From positions 1-53,171 of the forward strand of contig JACDOL010000007.1 in assembly GCA_017656165.1 (NCBI GenBank): a DNA stretch of 53,171 bases. The letters run 5' to 3'. This DNA is from Desulfotomaculum sp. (lineage in GTDB: Bacteria > Bacillota > Desulfotomaculia > Desulfotomaculales > Desulfohalotomaculaceae). The notes under the pieces were generated by a model, which worked only from the letters and a program-made list of their open reading frames with translations, ran no database searches and was not told the origin of the DNA. Position numbers and translations under genes: made by a program. Below, in pieces: positions 43,487 through 52,500 of the stretch (position 1 is its first letter; the number at the start of each line of letters is the position of its first letter).

Positions 43487-43771
43487 CTATTTTAAAAGCC
43501 TGCTCAGAAGCCCTTTAGTTTTACCCTTCCCCCCAGCGCCGGACTTTCCTTCAATGTATTCAATACAGTCTATGTATCCTTCCACTGTCAGGTCACCTTC
43601 GTCTAGGTTTAGCTGTGTAATATGTAAATTATCACCCTTAATAGCTAAGTAACCCATGTTTGTATCCAGTGTTATCTCCTGCTCATCAAAAGCATCTACC
43701 TGCTTAACGCCCTTTAATGACAATTTTTTTCTATCCTTCATTTCCAGCAAGTGCTTTTCATACCCTTCCAA
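43487..43771 (-). CDS. yabP: Sporulation protein YabP
   Basis: 94 residues homologous to B. subtilis YabP, a sporulation protein encoded upstream of yabQ. Shared features are KLSLKGVKQVDAFDE, then a beta-rich core, and a C-terminal GLLSRLLK similar to GFFSKLFK. The start is TTG 43771, 8 bases after GGGGG; GTG 43795 or ATG 43786 would lengthen it but lack SDs. First gene of the yabP-yabQ-holin-like operon; a weak SigE-like promoter lies upstream. Confidence 0.9.
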   Translation of the reverse strand: MEGYEKHLLEMKDRKKLSLKGVKQVDAFDEQEITLDTNMGYLAIKGDNLHITQLNLDEGDLTVEGYIDCIEYIEGKSGAGGKGKTKGLLSRLLK

Positions 43772-43812
43772 AATTAACACCCCCATTTCAACCACATCAC
43801 ATTCATGTTAAT

Positions 43813-43840
43813 ATTTATTCCAACGATAACTAATTATGAC
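43813..43840 (-). promoter_or_regulatory. Possible SigE promoter of yabP
   Basis: On the minus strand GTCATAA (43840-43834) and GAATAAAT (43820-43813), 13 bases apart, resemble a mother-cell SigE promoter. Both boxes have mismatches; the call leans on yabP being SigE-controlled in Bacillus. Confidence 0.3.
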
Positions 43841-43857
43841 AGAAAAACCTAATAAAA

Positions 43858-43895
43858 AACCTTCGGTCTTGGCTGCGGCAAAACTTATGCCTTCT
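43858..43895 (+). repeat. Interspersed intergenic repeat, copy 8 (tail only)
   Basis: CTTCGGTCTTGGCTGCGGCA then AAACTTATGCCTTCT. It resembles the distal part of the copy at 47199-47275 (GGCTGCGTCAAACCTTATAC). It follows the spoIID-like terminator. Confidence 0.4.
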
Positions 43896-43901
43896 AATAT
43901 G

Positions 43902-43935
43902 CAAATAAAAGCGCGGCACCTTTTAAGGGTGCCGC
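43902..43935 (-). terminator. Terminator after the SpoIID-like gene
   Basis: GCGGCACC and GGTGCCGC pair perfectly with a 7-base loop, followed on the minus strand by GCTTTTATTT. Confidence 0.85.
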
Positions 43936-43941
43936 TGCCAT

Positions 43942-44877
43942 TTACTTCCACAGTTTTTCTATAGTAACATTTTTATAATAAAATTTTATAATGTCCTCAG
44001 GAGATCTGCCTTCTTTAGCCATTTTATAGGCGCCCCACTGGCAGAGTCCTACACCATGTCCAAATCCACTCCCGTTTATCACAAGATTATTACCTTCAAC
44101 ACTTATTTTTTTAATTAACGTTGAACGCATTTTTTCACTGCCCAGTGACAGCCGAAGTTCCGGCCCGCTAACCGTAATGTTTCCTAACTTTACTTTTATC
44201 GCTCTACCTGAAGGTCCCCTTTCCACAATTTCTGCGGAAGTAATGTTCCCCGGGTCTCTTCCAATTCTTCTTTTTATAGCTTCTCTTACTTCACTAACCG
44301 GGATTACTGTCTGCCAATTTTTATTTTCAGCTGTTGTCACTTCAAGACATCCATCTTTTATACCCGGTTTAAGGTAAGGAGTTTTACTCTCTGTCCAGTT
44401 TAAACCTTCCCTAGCACCTGCTGTTTTCCCACCACAGCATGCCGAAAACCAGCCTTTGGCATACTCATCTTTGTACATTATAACTTCTCCCCTGGTTTTC
44501 TGAACCGCTTTTTTTACCTGTTCATTTATTAAAGAGGGATTATAAGCCTGAAATTCTTCTACACTGGTAGAGACATCCGTACCGTGCAGTTTTTTTACTT
44601 TACCACTTTTTATACTATCCATGGTAAAAGTACGAGCAACAATAGCCTGAGCAGCAAGCGCATTCTCAGGCCAGTTAGGTTCCATTTCCCCCGCCACTAC
44701 CCCGGCTAAGTATTCTTCCAGTTTGATTTTTTTCTTTTCCCCGGTCTCATTAATATACAGTGTTACTGCAGGTTCTTCTTTAAACTCCGGCGGTTTTTTC
44801 GCCGGGCCTGCACAGGCACTGAAAAACACCACCAGGGCTAACAGCAGTCCAGGTACTATTATTTTATTCAGCTTCAA
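43942..44877 (-). CDS. SpoIID/LytB-domain lipoprotein
   Basis: About 311 residues. An N-terminal signal ends in a lipobox (VVFFSAC, Cys about 22 in this start), predicting an anchored extracytoplasmic lipoprotein. The rest is a SpoIID-type domain: EYLAGVVAGEMEPNWPENALAAQAIVARTF, FSACCGGKTA and GSGFGHGVGLCQWGAYKMA. SpoIID is a lytic transglycosylase in engulfment; true SpoIID has a membrane anchor rather than a lipobox, so this is a paralogue or lineage variant. I take TTG 44877 (GGGGTG upstream) rather than GTG 44886, which overlaps the SD. Confidence 0.88.
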   Translation of the reverse strand: MKLNKIIVPGLLLALVVFFSACAGPAKKPPEFKEEPAVTLYINETGEKKKIKLEEYLAGVVAGEMEPNWPENALAAQAIVARTFTMDSIKSGKVKKLHGTDVSTSVEEFQAYNPSLINEQVKKAVQKTRGEVIMYKDEYAKGWFSACCGGKTAGAREGLNWTESKTPYLKPGIKDGCLEVTTAENKNWQTVIPVSEVREAIKRRIGRDPGNITSAEIVERGPSGRAIKVKLGNITVSGPELRLSLGSEKMRSTLIKKISVEGNNLVINGSGFGHGVGLCQWGAYKMAKEGRSPEDIIKFYYKNVTIEKLWK

Positions 44878-44933
44878 CTTAATCACCCCACTGTTTATTT
44901 ATGTTAGTTTTCACAGTGGGAGATTAAATTATG

Positions 44934-45206
44934 TTACAACAAGTCTTCCGGGGGATAATTTACTTCTTCCAGCACTTCATACAGTGTTACTGCCTCCCGG
45001 GCCGGAACAGTTTCTTTTACTGTCAAAATTTTTATTTTTAACGTTTTTCTACCCATTTCAATTTCCAAGACATCCCCGGGCTTTACACTGCTGCCAGCCT
45101 TTGCCACCCGGTTATTTAATTTAACTTTTCCGCTTTCACATACTTCCTTGGCCACCGGCCTTCGTTTAATTATCCGGGAAACTTTTAAAAATTTATCTAA
45201 CCTCAC
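44934..45206 (-). CDS. rqcP: RNA-binding S4-domain protein RqcP (YabO)
   Basis: 90 residues, nearly all S4 domain: RLDKFLKVSRIIKRRPVAKEVCESGKV at the N terminus, then VKPGDVLEIEMG. RqcP works with RqcH in ribosome-associated quality control by stabilising alanine tailing on stalled 50S subunits. GTG 45206 has AGGTG 9 bases upstream; the earlier GTG 45218 is part of that SD. It follows hup, as in Bacillus, with a terminator between them. The distinction from Hsp15 rests on gene order. Confidence 0.9.
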   Translation of the reverse strand: MRLDKFLKVSRIIKRRPVAKEVCESGKVKLNNRVAKAGSSVKPGDVLEIEMGRKTLKIKILTVKETVPAREAVTLYEVLEEVNYPPEDLL

Positions 45207-45231
45207 TATAAAGCACACCTACCAGCACAAA

Positions 45232-45266
45232 AAATAACCAGACCATTTAAATGGCCTGATTATTTT
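45232..45266 (-). terminator. Terminator after hup
   Basis: On the minus strand AAATAATCAGGCCATT pairs with AATGGTCTGGTTATTT (wobbles included), followed by TTT. It lies 3 bases after the hup stop and partly insulates rqcP. Confidence 0.75.
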
Positions 45267-45268
45267 TG

Positions 45269-45544
45269 TTACTTAGCTACCATTTCTTTCAGTGCTTTTC
45301 CTGCTTTGAACACAGGTACTTTTGTTGCAGGAATAATTATTTCTTCACCGGTCTGCGGGTTCCGTCCTTTGCGTTCCTTGCGCTCGCTGACGTCAAAAGT
45401 ACCAAATCCAATCAATTGAACTTTATCCCCTGCTGCCAGGGTCTCGGAAATAGTTTCAAAAAGCGCATTAACTGCTTTCTCAGCATCCTTTTTAGTTAAC
45501 TCTGTTTTTTCTGCTACACTGGAAACAAGTTCAGCCTTGTTCAC
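45269..45544 (-). CDS. hup: DNA-binding protein HU
   Basis: A histone-like dimer that bends DNA and organises the nucleoid. The 91 residues match the family throughout: [20 protein letters not shown] at the start, [21 protein letters not shown] in the DNA-binding arm, then [13 protein letters not shown]. The start is GTG; GAGGAGG lies 7 bases upstream. It lies between mazG and rqcP, 116 bases after mazG. Confidence 0.98.
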   Translation of the reverse strand: MNKAELVSSVAEKTELTKKDAEKAVNALFETISETLAAGDKVQLIGFGTFDVSERKERKGRNPQTGEEIIIPATKVPVFKAGKALKEMVAK

Positions 45545-45660
45545 AAAAAATCCTCCTCTACTTATTCTTTTTTGGCATTGTTAACCTTTCGATAAATCAT
45601 TGACATTTCCTGCCTCTAACGCCAATTTTTCTTTTACTTAACTTTATCTTTTCCATATTT

Positions 45661-47139
45661 TTATTTTTCCAAACATTTTGCTTCATTCCATAAGATTTCC
45701 ATTTCTTCAAGCGTCATCTTAGATAAGTCTTTTCCCATATCGCTGCATTTTTTTTCAATATATTGAAACCGGCGGAGGAACTTTTCACTGGTACTTGTCA
45801 GTGCTCCTTCTGCATCAACTTTTAGCAGCCGGGCCAAGTTCACCACTGCAAATAACAAGTCTCCCAACTCCATACTTATTTTTTGTTCATTTCCAGTTTC
45901 GGCAGCTTGGCATACTTCATTTAATTCTTCTTCTACTTTCTGCACGGCCCCTTTATAGTCGGGCCAGTCAAAACCTACCCGGGCAGCCTTGGCTTGAAGT
46001 TTAGCTGCTCTAACTAATGCCGGGAGAGCCCTGGAAACACCGGAGAGTATAGAATTTTGAAGCTGCTGATGTTCTTTTTCTGCCGCTTTTATTTTATCCC
46101 AGTTAACCAGTACTTCATCACTGTCCTTGACCTGCACATCTCCAAAAACATGAGGGTGGCGGCGAATCATTTTTTCAGTGATAGCTTGTACAACATCATT
46201 AATATCAAATTTATTATTTTCAGATGCTATTTGGGCATGAAAAACTATCTGCAACAGTAAGTCTCCCAATTCATCACAAATTTTATACGCATCGTTAGTA
46301 CCCAGCGCCTCCAAAACTTCATAAGTTTCCTCAACTAAATACTGCTTGAGTGTTTCATGGGTCTGTTCCTTATCCCAGGGACAGCCGTTGTCCCCCCTTA
46401 AATCGGCCATTACATTTACTAGAGGATCCAGGGGATAGCTGCATCTATTCAGGTTAGAAGCATCTTTCTGGGGCGGTATAAATACAGTGGTAAGGTGATC
46501 AATCCAGTCTAACCTGTCCAGCTGGTATAAAGGTATATCTACAATTTTTTCTTCTCCCGGTACCCCTGCGGCACGAATTACTTTAATGGGACAGCCATCA
46601 TCATAATATTCCATCAGTGTCAGCTTTACCTCACTGGCAACCATTTTTGAATATACCTGTGTAATTACCACAGCTTTACTGGGATCCGGCTTCTGCTGGC
46701 CTAATGAAAGCCCGTCCAATACCTCAAGACCATTGTTCGGGTCGTAATTTATTCTCCCAAATACAGCATCTAAAAAGCTGGCTGCGGGAAGCAGTTCTAC
46801 ACTCAGCCCCCTTTTTTCAGCACCATCCAAAATCAACTGTACAGTTTCTTCGGCTACCAGGGGATGTCCAGGGACAGCATATAGAACGGGACGATGCTCT
46901 GCTTCAATAAGAACTTGATCTGCAATACGACGGTAAAGCTCCTGAAAGTCTTCAGCTTCTTCATAATACCTGTCAAATGATTGATAAACAATGCCCTCCT
47001 TCTCCAACCAAGAAACTACCGGGTGAACTTTTGTACGCAATAGTACCCTGGAAGAAGTTTTTAATGCCTCTAATACGCCAACAGTTAATGCTTCTTTGGA
47101 GCCGGGTCCCAAACCAGCAATGGTAATATGTTTGTTCAT
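45661..47139 (-). CDS. mazG: Tetrapyrrole-methylase-like / MazG nucleotide pyrophosphohydrolase fusion (YabN)
   Basis: 492 residues. An N-terminal domain of the tetrapyrrole (corrin/porphyrin) methylase family covers about 1-225, with ITIAGLGPGSKEALT and VPGHPLVAEETV. Two MazG repeats follow (about 245-360 and 380-480), with GCPWDKEQTH, EETYEVLEAL and CDELGDLLLQIVFHA carrying the metal-binding acids. MazG removes pyrophosphate from aberrant NTPs. The fusion is the B. subtilis YabN type; the role of the methylase-like part is unclear. GAGGTGGG precedes the ATG. Confidence 0.95.
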   Translation of the reverse strand: MNKHITIAGLGPGSKEALTVGVLEALKTSSRVLLRTKVHPVVSWLEKEGIVYQSFDRYYEEAEDFQELYRRIADQVLIEAEHRPVLYAVPGHPLVAEETVQLILDGAEKRGLSVELLPAASFLDAVFGRINYDPNNGLEVLDGLSLGQQKPDPSKAVVITQVYSKMVASEVKLTLMEYYDDGCPIKVIRAAGVPGEEKIVDIPLYQLDRLDWIDHLTTVFIPPQKDASNLNRCSYPLDPLVNVMADLRGDNGCPWDKEQTHETLKQYLVEETYEVLEALGTNDAYKICDELGDLLLQIVFHAQIASENNKFDINDVVQAITEKMIRRHPHVFGDVQVKDSDEVLVNWDKIKAAEKEHQQLQNSILSGVSRALPALVRAAKLQAKAARVGFDWPDYKGAVQKVEEELNEVCQAAETGNEQKISMELGDLLFAVVNLARLLKVDAEGALTSTSEKFLRRFQYIEKKCSDMGKDLSKMTLEEMEILWNEAKCLEK

Positions 47140-47198
47140 TAATACCCACCTCGGTTTGCTTAAATTTCATATGTCTGCTGAAAAAATTCAGTCTTATG

Positions 47199-47275
47199 AC
47201 CAAAGTATTTCCACCCCGAAAACACGCCGGCACATATAGGAACGAATTTGGCTGCGTCAAACCTTATACTTCTTA
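47199..47275 (+). repeat. Interspersed intergenic repeat, copy 9
   Basis: CCAAAGTATTTCCACCCCGA continues to AAACACGCCGGCACATATAG and a GGCTGCGTCAAACC tail. It is the best long match to copy 4 in order of blocks. It lies after the spoVT terminator and before mazG. Confidence 0.6.
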
Positions 47276-47326
47276 ACAGGGAAACAAAAGCAGCAGGAGT
47301 TAGCCCGAAAAAACTTAAATTGATCA

Positions 47327-47361
47327 ATAAATAAGGAGGCCAACCGGCCTCCTTATTTATT
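47327..47361 (-). terminator. Terminator after spoVT
   Basis: AATAAATAAGGAGGCC and GGCCTCCTTATTTATT are perfect 16-base complements with a 3-base loop. The stem overlaps the spoVT stop codon. Confidence 0.85.
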
Positions 47362-47917
47362 GTTCCATTTGTTTTGCTAAAAAACCTGCTGCTGTTTCAG
47401 CTAATTTTAACTCCAATTCACCCATTTTTACACCGCTTTCCTTGGAAGCTAATATCACAGCTCCAATAGGGTCTCCTTCCGCTATTATAGGAGCAATAAC
47501 CTGGCAGCTGTACTTTACATTACTATCATCAATAATGGATCCATCCTTGGCGTTGGGATCATTTTCCGGGTCGTTAATTATAATGGCCTTCCTGTCTTCC
47601 ATCACCTTTTCTACCAGCGGTCCAATTGGCTTATTTAACAGTTCTTTCTTCGGAACACCCGAAACAGCTATAATAACATCTCTATCAGCAATACATGCTA
47701 TATGTCCTAATGTCTCGTGCAGGGAGTCAGCATATTCTTTAGCAAAATCACCTAATTCACCAATGGGAGAGTACTTTTTGAGAATAACTTCGCCTTCCCT
47801 ATCAACAAAGATTTCTAAAGGATCACCTTCCCGTATCCTTAAGGTTCTCCGTATTTCTTTTGGTATAACAACTCTTCCCAAGTCATCTATGCGACGCACT
47901 ATGCCCGTTGCTTTCAT
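47357..47917 (-). CDS. spoVT: Stage V sporulation protein T
   Basis: A forespore transcription regulator of SigG-dependent genes. The 186 residues show an N-terminal AbrB swapped-hairpin DNA-binding domain (MKATGIVRRIDDLGRVVIPK, to about 50) and a C-terminal GAF-like domain (about 60-180). AGGAGGGAAGG precedes the ATG. It stands alone with a SigG-like promoter upstream and a strong terminator. The order mfd-prsA-spoVT-mazG matches other spore-formers. Confidence 0.97.
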   Translation of the reverse strand: MKATGIVRRIDDLGRVVIPKEIRRTLRIREGDPLEIFVDREGEVILKKYSPIGELGDFAKEYADSLHETLGHIACIADRDVIIAVSGVPKKELLNKPIGPLVEKVMEDRKAIIINDPENDPNAKDGSIIDDSNVKYSCQVIAPIIAEGDPIGAVILASKESGVKMGELELKLAETAAGFLAKQMEQ

Positions 47918-47970
47918 GAAGTTTCCTTCCCTCCTTTTTCTGCTTATCTACGCGAAATAACTTTCTGTGA

Positions 47971-48000
47971 TAGTATATAACAGGAGGTTTGCATTTATTC
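47971..48000 (-). promoter_or_regulatory. Possible SigG/SigF promoter of spoVT
   Basis: On the minus strand GAATA (48000-47996) and TATACTA (47977-47971) have 18-bp spacing, close to the SigG pattern (GNATR, CATNNTA). In Bacillus spoVT is SigG-dependent. TATACT could also serve SigA, but no TTGACA-like box is placed for it. Confidence 0.5.
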
Positions 48001-48348
48001 ATATTTTACCAATACTAGAAAAATTAATTTCGGCTTTTTGGAGTTTATCTATATTTTTGCCGAACTTTCTGTTACAGGTTAATAATATTTCTTTTCTTTA
48101 TGCAATGTTTATTATGTTCGCCTGCCTAACAATAACTTTTATTTACAGATGTAAAGCCCGTATTCCCCCCTTCTCGTCACCTTTTTAAAACAACATTTGC
48201 CACAACGGCAATATTAATTTTCCAACTCTATAGCTTGCTGGTAGTATTCCCTGAGTTGCTCATAAATAATCTGCTTTACAAGCTTAGTAATTTTTTGTCA
48301 TTCATAGGTTGCCAATTAACAACTTAAAGTATTCATTCCAGGAAGAAC
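48001..48348. other. Intergenic sequence without a supported gene
   Basis: The 577-base gap between prsA and spoVT holds a repeat, a terminator and the spoVT promoter; this remaining stretch is AT-rich. On the minus strand a 25-codon open stretch ending LREYYQQAIELEN (stop near 48217) lacks a usable start codon and could be a gene remnant. A hydrophobic 73-codon frame on the plus strand lacks a credible start. I see nothing else. Confidence 0.4.
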
Positions 48349-48440
48349 AAAATACTTCGGTCTTATCACACCGGCACATATACCGGAACAAGCTCCTCGG
48401 CCTCCGAGCGCCTGCTCAGCTCGCCGCTTCGCTCCTCAAA
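48349..48440 (+). repeat. Interspersed intergenic repeat, copy 10 (long form)
   Basis: AAAATACTTCGGTCTTATCA then CACCGGCACATATACC and a GC-rich tail (CTCGGCCTCCGAGCGCCTGC). The tail matches copy 4's CTCTGGGCGCCTGCG. It lies after the prsA terminator. Confidence 0.55.
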
Positions 48441-48460
48441 TAATTTTCTAAACAAAATCA

Positions 48461-48488
48461 AAACCACAGGATAGTTTTCCCGTGGTTT
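48461..48488 (-). terminator. Terminator after prsA
   Basis: AAACCACAGG and CGTGGTTT-type arms pair on the minus strand (AAACCACGGG with CCTGTGGTTT), followed by TGATTTTG. Confidence 0.75.
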
Positions 48489-48494
48489 ATAGAT

Positions 48495-49493
48495 TTAAAA
48501 TTTAACATTTTTCTTAATATCAGACTTTTCTTTTACATCTTCAATATAGCTGCGGTAGTATTCGAGCTTTGCTTCCCTGGTCAGCTTTTGTATTATATAA
48601 TCTTTAACTTCCTTAAAAGGCTTAACCTCTTGCGGTATAACTTCTTCCAGTTTAATAATATGGTACCCATATTGACTTCTTACCGGTTGTTTAGTATATT
48701 CTCCTTCATTTAATGATTGTGCCGCTGCAGCGTAATTTTGGTCTGTCATTCCCTGCTCGGGAGAAAAGGTATACAACCCACCTGTGTTTTTTGAACCAGG
48801 ATCTTCAGATTTCTGCTTGGCCAGTTCTGCAAAATCAGCTCCCTGGTCTAATTGCGCAATTACCTGCTGGGCCAGCTTCTTTGCCTCTTCATCACTTCGT
48901 TTAACAGGTATATCTGCCCGGTCTTCTTCATTGACTAGGAAAAGAATATGACGGGTTTTTAGTTTCTCCGGCACTGTAAATTGGTCTTTATTTTGCTGGT
49001 AATAATTCTCTGCCTGGCCAACAGCAGCTTCTTTAACATCTGCTGTCACTTTATTATATAAATTTTGCGCAGCCAGTTCGTTTAATATGATTTGTTGTAG
49101 TTCCTTTTCACTAATTTTATTATCTTTTAAAGCCTTTTTATACTCCTCTTTTGTTTGATAAGACTCCTTAATTTCATTTAATTTTTTATCAACATCCTCT
49201 TTAGTTGGACTTACTCCCTCTTTTTTAGCCTGCTGGCGGATTAAAACTTCTTCAATCATATTATCCAGCACTCGTTTTTTAATATTGTTTTCCAGTTCTT
49301 TACCTTGCTGGGACTCAAAATCTATTCCCTGCTCTTTAAAATTGTTCTTTATCTCCTCAACCCGCTTATTGTATTCCTGTAAAGCAATCTTTTCCCCGTT
49401 TACCACTGCCGCAGTGTTGTTTTGGCCGCACCCCGAAACGGCAAATACAAGTACTAGAATTGCTATCAGAGGCAGTATTTTTTTTAGTTTCAT
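48495..49493 (-). CDS. prsA: PrsA-type foldase lipoprotein (parvulin peptidyl-prolyl isomerase)
   Basis: Extracytoplasmic chaperone-isomerase that helps exported proteins fold. The 332 residues start with a lipoprotein signal ending VFAVSGC (Cys22). A SurA_N-like helical domain with many charged residues (about 30-160) precedes the PpiC/parvulin domain (about 175-285: TRHILFLVNEED, ADFAELAKQKSEDPGSKNTGG, and a C-terminal SQYGYHIIKLEE). It starts 22 bases after mfd with GGGAG before the ATG, and ends at a terminator. The symbol is by family; a more specific orthology is not claimed. Confidence 0.9.
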   Translation of the reverse strand: MKLKKILPLIAILVLVFAVSGCGQNNTAAVVNGEKIALQEYNKRVEEIKNNFKEQGIDFESQQGKELENNIKKRVLDNMIEEVLIRQQAKKEGVSPTKEDVDKKLNEIKESYQTKEEYKKALKDNKISEKELQQIILNELAAQNLYNKVTADVKEAAVGQAENYYQQNKDQFTVPEKLKTRHILFLVNEEDRADIPVKRSDEEAKKLAQQVIAQLDQGADFAELAKQKSEDPGSKNTGGLYTFSPEQGMTDQNYAAAAQSLNEGEYTKQPVRSQYGYHIIKLEEVIPQEVKPFKEVKDYIIQKLTREAKLEYYRSYIEDVKEKSDIKKNVKF

Positions 49494-49515
49494 ATGAATC
49501 TCCCTTCTAGCTGTA

Positions 49516-52500
49516 CTAAGCCAGCTGTTCTACAAAATTAAACAAATCTTCAAGCTGCCTGACATTAAATTGAACTAATTCCCTGGTTTTTAATGTAATT
49601 TCAAATTCTTCGCTGCTGTTATTAAATTTAATCTTACTTTTATATTTCTGCCCCAGTTCAACCAGTTTTTCTGCACTAACCGGAGGGTCGTGAGCAAAAA
49701 CAAGTTTTATCATTTTTCTTTGATAGGAAATGGTTTTTATTTTTAATTTTCTGCCAACAATTTTAAGCTTGGCCACCAGAAGCAGGCGCTGTACAGCTTC
49801 CGGCAGGTCACCGTAGCGGTCAATTAGCTCTTCTTCTAAATCCTTCACCTGCTCGTATTCGGTAAACTGGGCAATCCGCCGGTATAATTCAACTTTTTGG
49901 GAAGGGTCTTTAATATATTCATCCGGCAGATAAGCATTCACAGGTAGTTCTACGGCAGTTTCCACAACTTCTTCCTTCTGTTCACCTTTTGCTTCCCTAA
50001 TGGCATTCTCCAGCATTTTACAGTACAAATCAAAACCAACTTCGGCAATATGGCCGCTCTGTTCAGCACCCAATATGTTACCTGCTCCTCTTATTTCCAG
50101 GTCACGCATTGCGATCTTGTAACCTGATCCAAGTTCAGTAAATTCCCTGATGGCGGCCAATCTTTTCTCCGCCTCTTCGGTTAAGACTTTATCCCGGCGG
50201 AATGTAAAGTAAGCATAGGCAAGGCGGTTAGACCTTCCCACTCTACCTCTAAGCTGGTACAGCTGAGCCAATCCAAACCTGTCAGCTTCCTTTACAATTA
50301 AAGTATTTACGTTTGGAATATCCAACCCTGTTTCAATAATAGTAGTACATACAAGTACATCATAATTACCAGCCACAAATTCTAACATTACCCTCTCCAG
50401 CTCATCTTCCTTCATTTGCCCGTGGGCCACCACTAACCTTGCTTCCGGCACCAGGCTGCTCAACCACTCAGCTACATTATCTAAATCTGCCACCCTATTA
50501 TGAACAAAAAACACCTGCCCCCCCCGGTTAATTTCCCTGCGTATGGCCTCCCTAATAATTATGGGCTCTTCTTCCAGCACATATGTTTGTACTGGAAACC
50601 GTTCCTCCGGGGGAGTTTCTAATAAACTAGTATCTCGTACTCCCACCAAGGACATATGAAGTGTTCTGGGAATTGGGGTGGCTGTAAGTGTTAATACATC
50701 AACAGTTGTCCGCAGCTGTTTAAGCCTTTCTTTATGAGCTACACCGAAACGCTGCTCCTCATCTATAACCACAAGACCAAGGTCTTTAAATTTTACATCA
50801 GGCTGTACTAACCGGTGAGTCCCGATTACTATATCAACTGTACCTTCTTCCAGCCCCTTTAATACCAGTCTCTGTTCTTTGGGTGTCCTAAATCGTGACA
50901 GCATCTCTACACATACCGGGAAATTAGAAAACCTCTCTTTAAAAGTGTTATAGTGCTGCTGGGCTAAAATAGTTGTGGGCACAAGCACCGCCACCTGTTT
51001 ACCATCATTAACAGCTTTAAAAGCAGCCCTAAGTGCAACCTCAGTTTTTCCATACCCCACATCACCACAAAGAAGCCTATCCATGGGGCGTGGTTTTTCC
51101 ATATCTCTTTTAACGTCTTCTATGGCCTTTAGCTGGTCTTTAGTTTCTTCATAGGGAAAGGCCATTTCAAATTCCTTCTGCCATACAGTATCCTCACTAA
51201 AGGCATGCCCTTTAGCAGTCTGGCGTTCAGCATATAATTTAATTAAATCCTTGGCTATTTCTTTAACTGCTTGCTTTACTTTATTTTTTGTTCTAGACCA
51301 TTCATTGCTTCCCAGTTTAGAAAGTTTGGGTACAGTTCCCTCACTGCTACTGTAACGCTGGAGCAAACCTACCTGGTCGGTTGGTACGTAAACCTTATCA
51401 TCCCCGGCGTATTTTACCAGTAAGTAATCCCTCTTTACCCCGCCAACTTCCAGGGTTGTTATCCCCATGTAGCGGCCTATACCATGATTAACATGGACAA
51501 CATAATCATTTACCTTCAAATCTTCAAAAGGTGACAAGCGGTCACCAGTTTTTACCCTGCGCTTTCTAGCTTTTTTGCGCTGCCCAAATATCTCTTTTTC
51601 TGTTATTACCACCAGCCGGGCCGCCGGCAGTTCAAAACCGCTGGATAGATGTCCCTCTGATATTACCACATTGCCGGGAACAGCTTCATTTTTCAACCTG
51701 GACATGTAAAAAGCATCAACTTTGTTTTCTCTTAATATTTCCAGCAGGCCCTGGGCCCTTTCCCGGCTGCCCATCAGAAGTACCACAGCATTTTTTCTTT
51801 TCCAATGTTTGATGTCGTCAACAAGGGCATTAATGTTTCCCAAAAACGGGTGCATTGTTTTAGTAGTGAAGTTTACAATATTTTCAGGTTCTAGAAACTT
51901 CGGGCTGCGCGGCAAAAATGAAAAAGATATGCTCTGCTGCCTTAACAGGGCAGCTAAAAACTGCCGCCATTCAAGGTAAATGTTATACTGGGATGGTAAA
52001 ACCTTTCCCCTGGCTAATAGTTCCGTGTGGGTTTCCCCTCTTTCTTTCTGTATAACTTCTATCACTTCTTTTACCCGGAAGGGATCATCAACAAGCGTCA
52101 CTGCCTTCTCCGACAGATAATCCATTATACTTACTGGACGGGGGTAAAAGTAAGGAATCAGCTGTTCTAAGCCGTCAAAATAGACAGGCCTTTCCATTTT
52201 GCTCAACCAGGACTGCACCTGGGCAGCCAGTTGGTGCTGTGCTTCAAGAGGAGCATTCTTGTTTAAACTTTTTAACTGTGATTGATATTCTGCCTGCAGC
52301 TTTTCCCGCCCTAAAAGCCAGTTCTTTTCGTTAATTACAATTTCCCTGGCCGGGGGGATTTCTATCTCTTTCAATTCTTCCTCCGATCGCTGGGACCCAG
52401 CATCAAAGGTGCGAATTGAATCTATTTCATCATCCCAAAGTTCAATTCGAACTGGCCTGTTAGTAATTAAAGAATAAATATCAATTATACCGCCCCGGAC

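Noticed and set aside
47967-48188. 73-codon hydrophobic frame on the plus strand after spoVT
   Set aside because: It starts inside the putative spoVT promoter with no usable start after the AGGAGG there, and the sequence is low-complexity AT-rich; I see no family resemblance.
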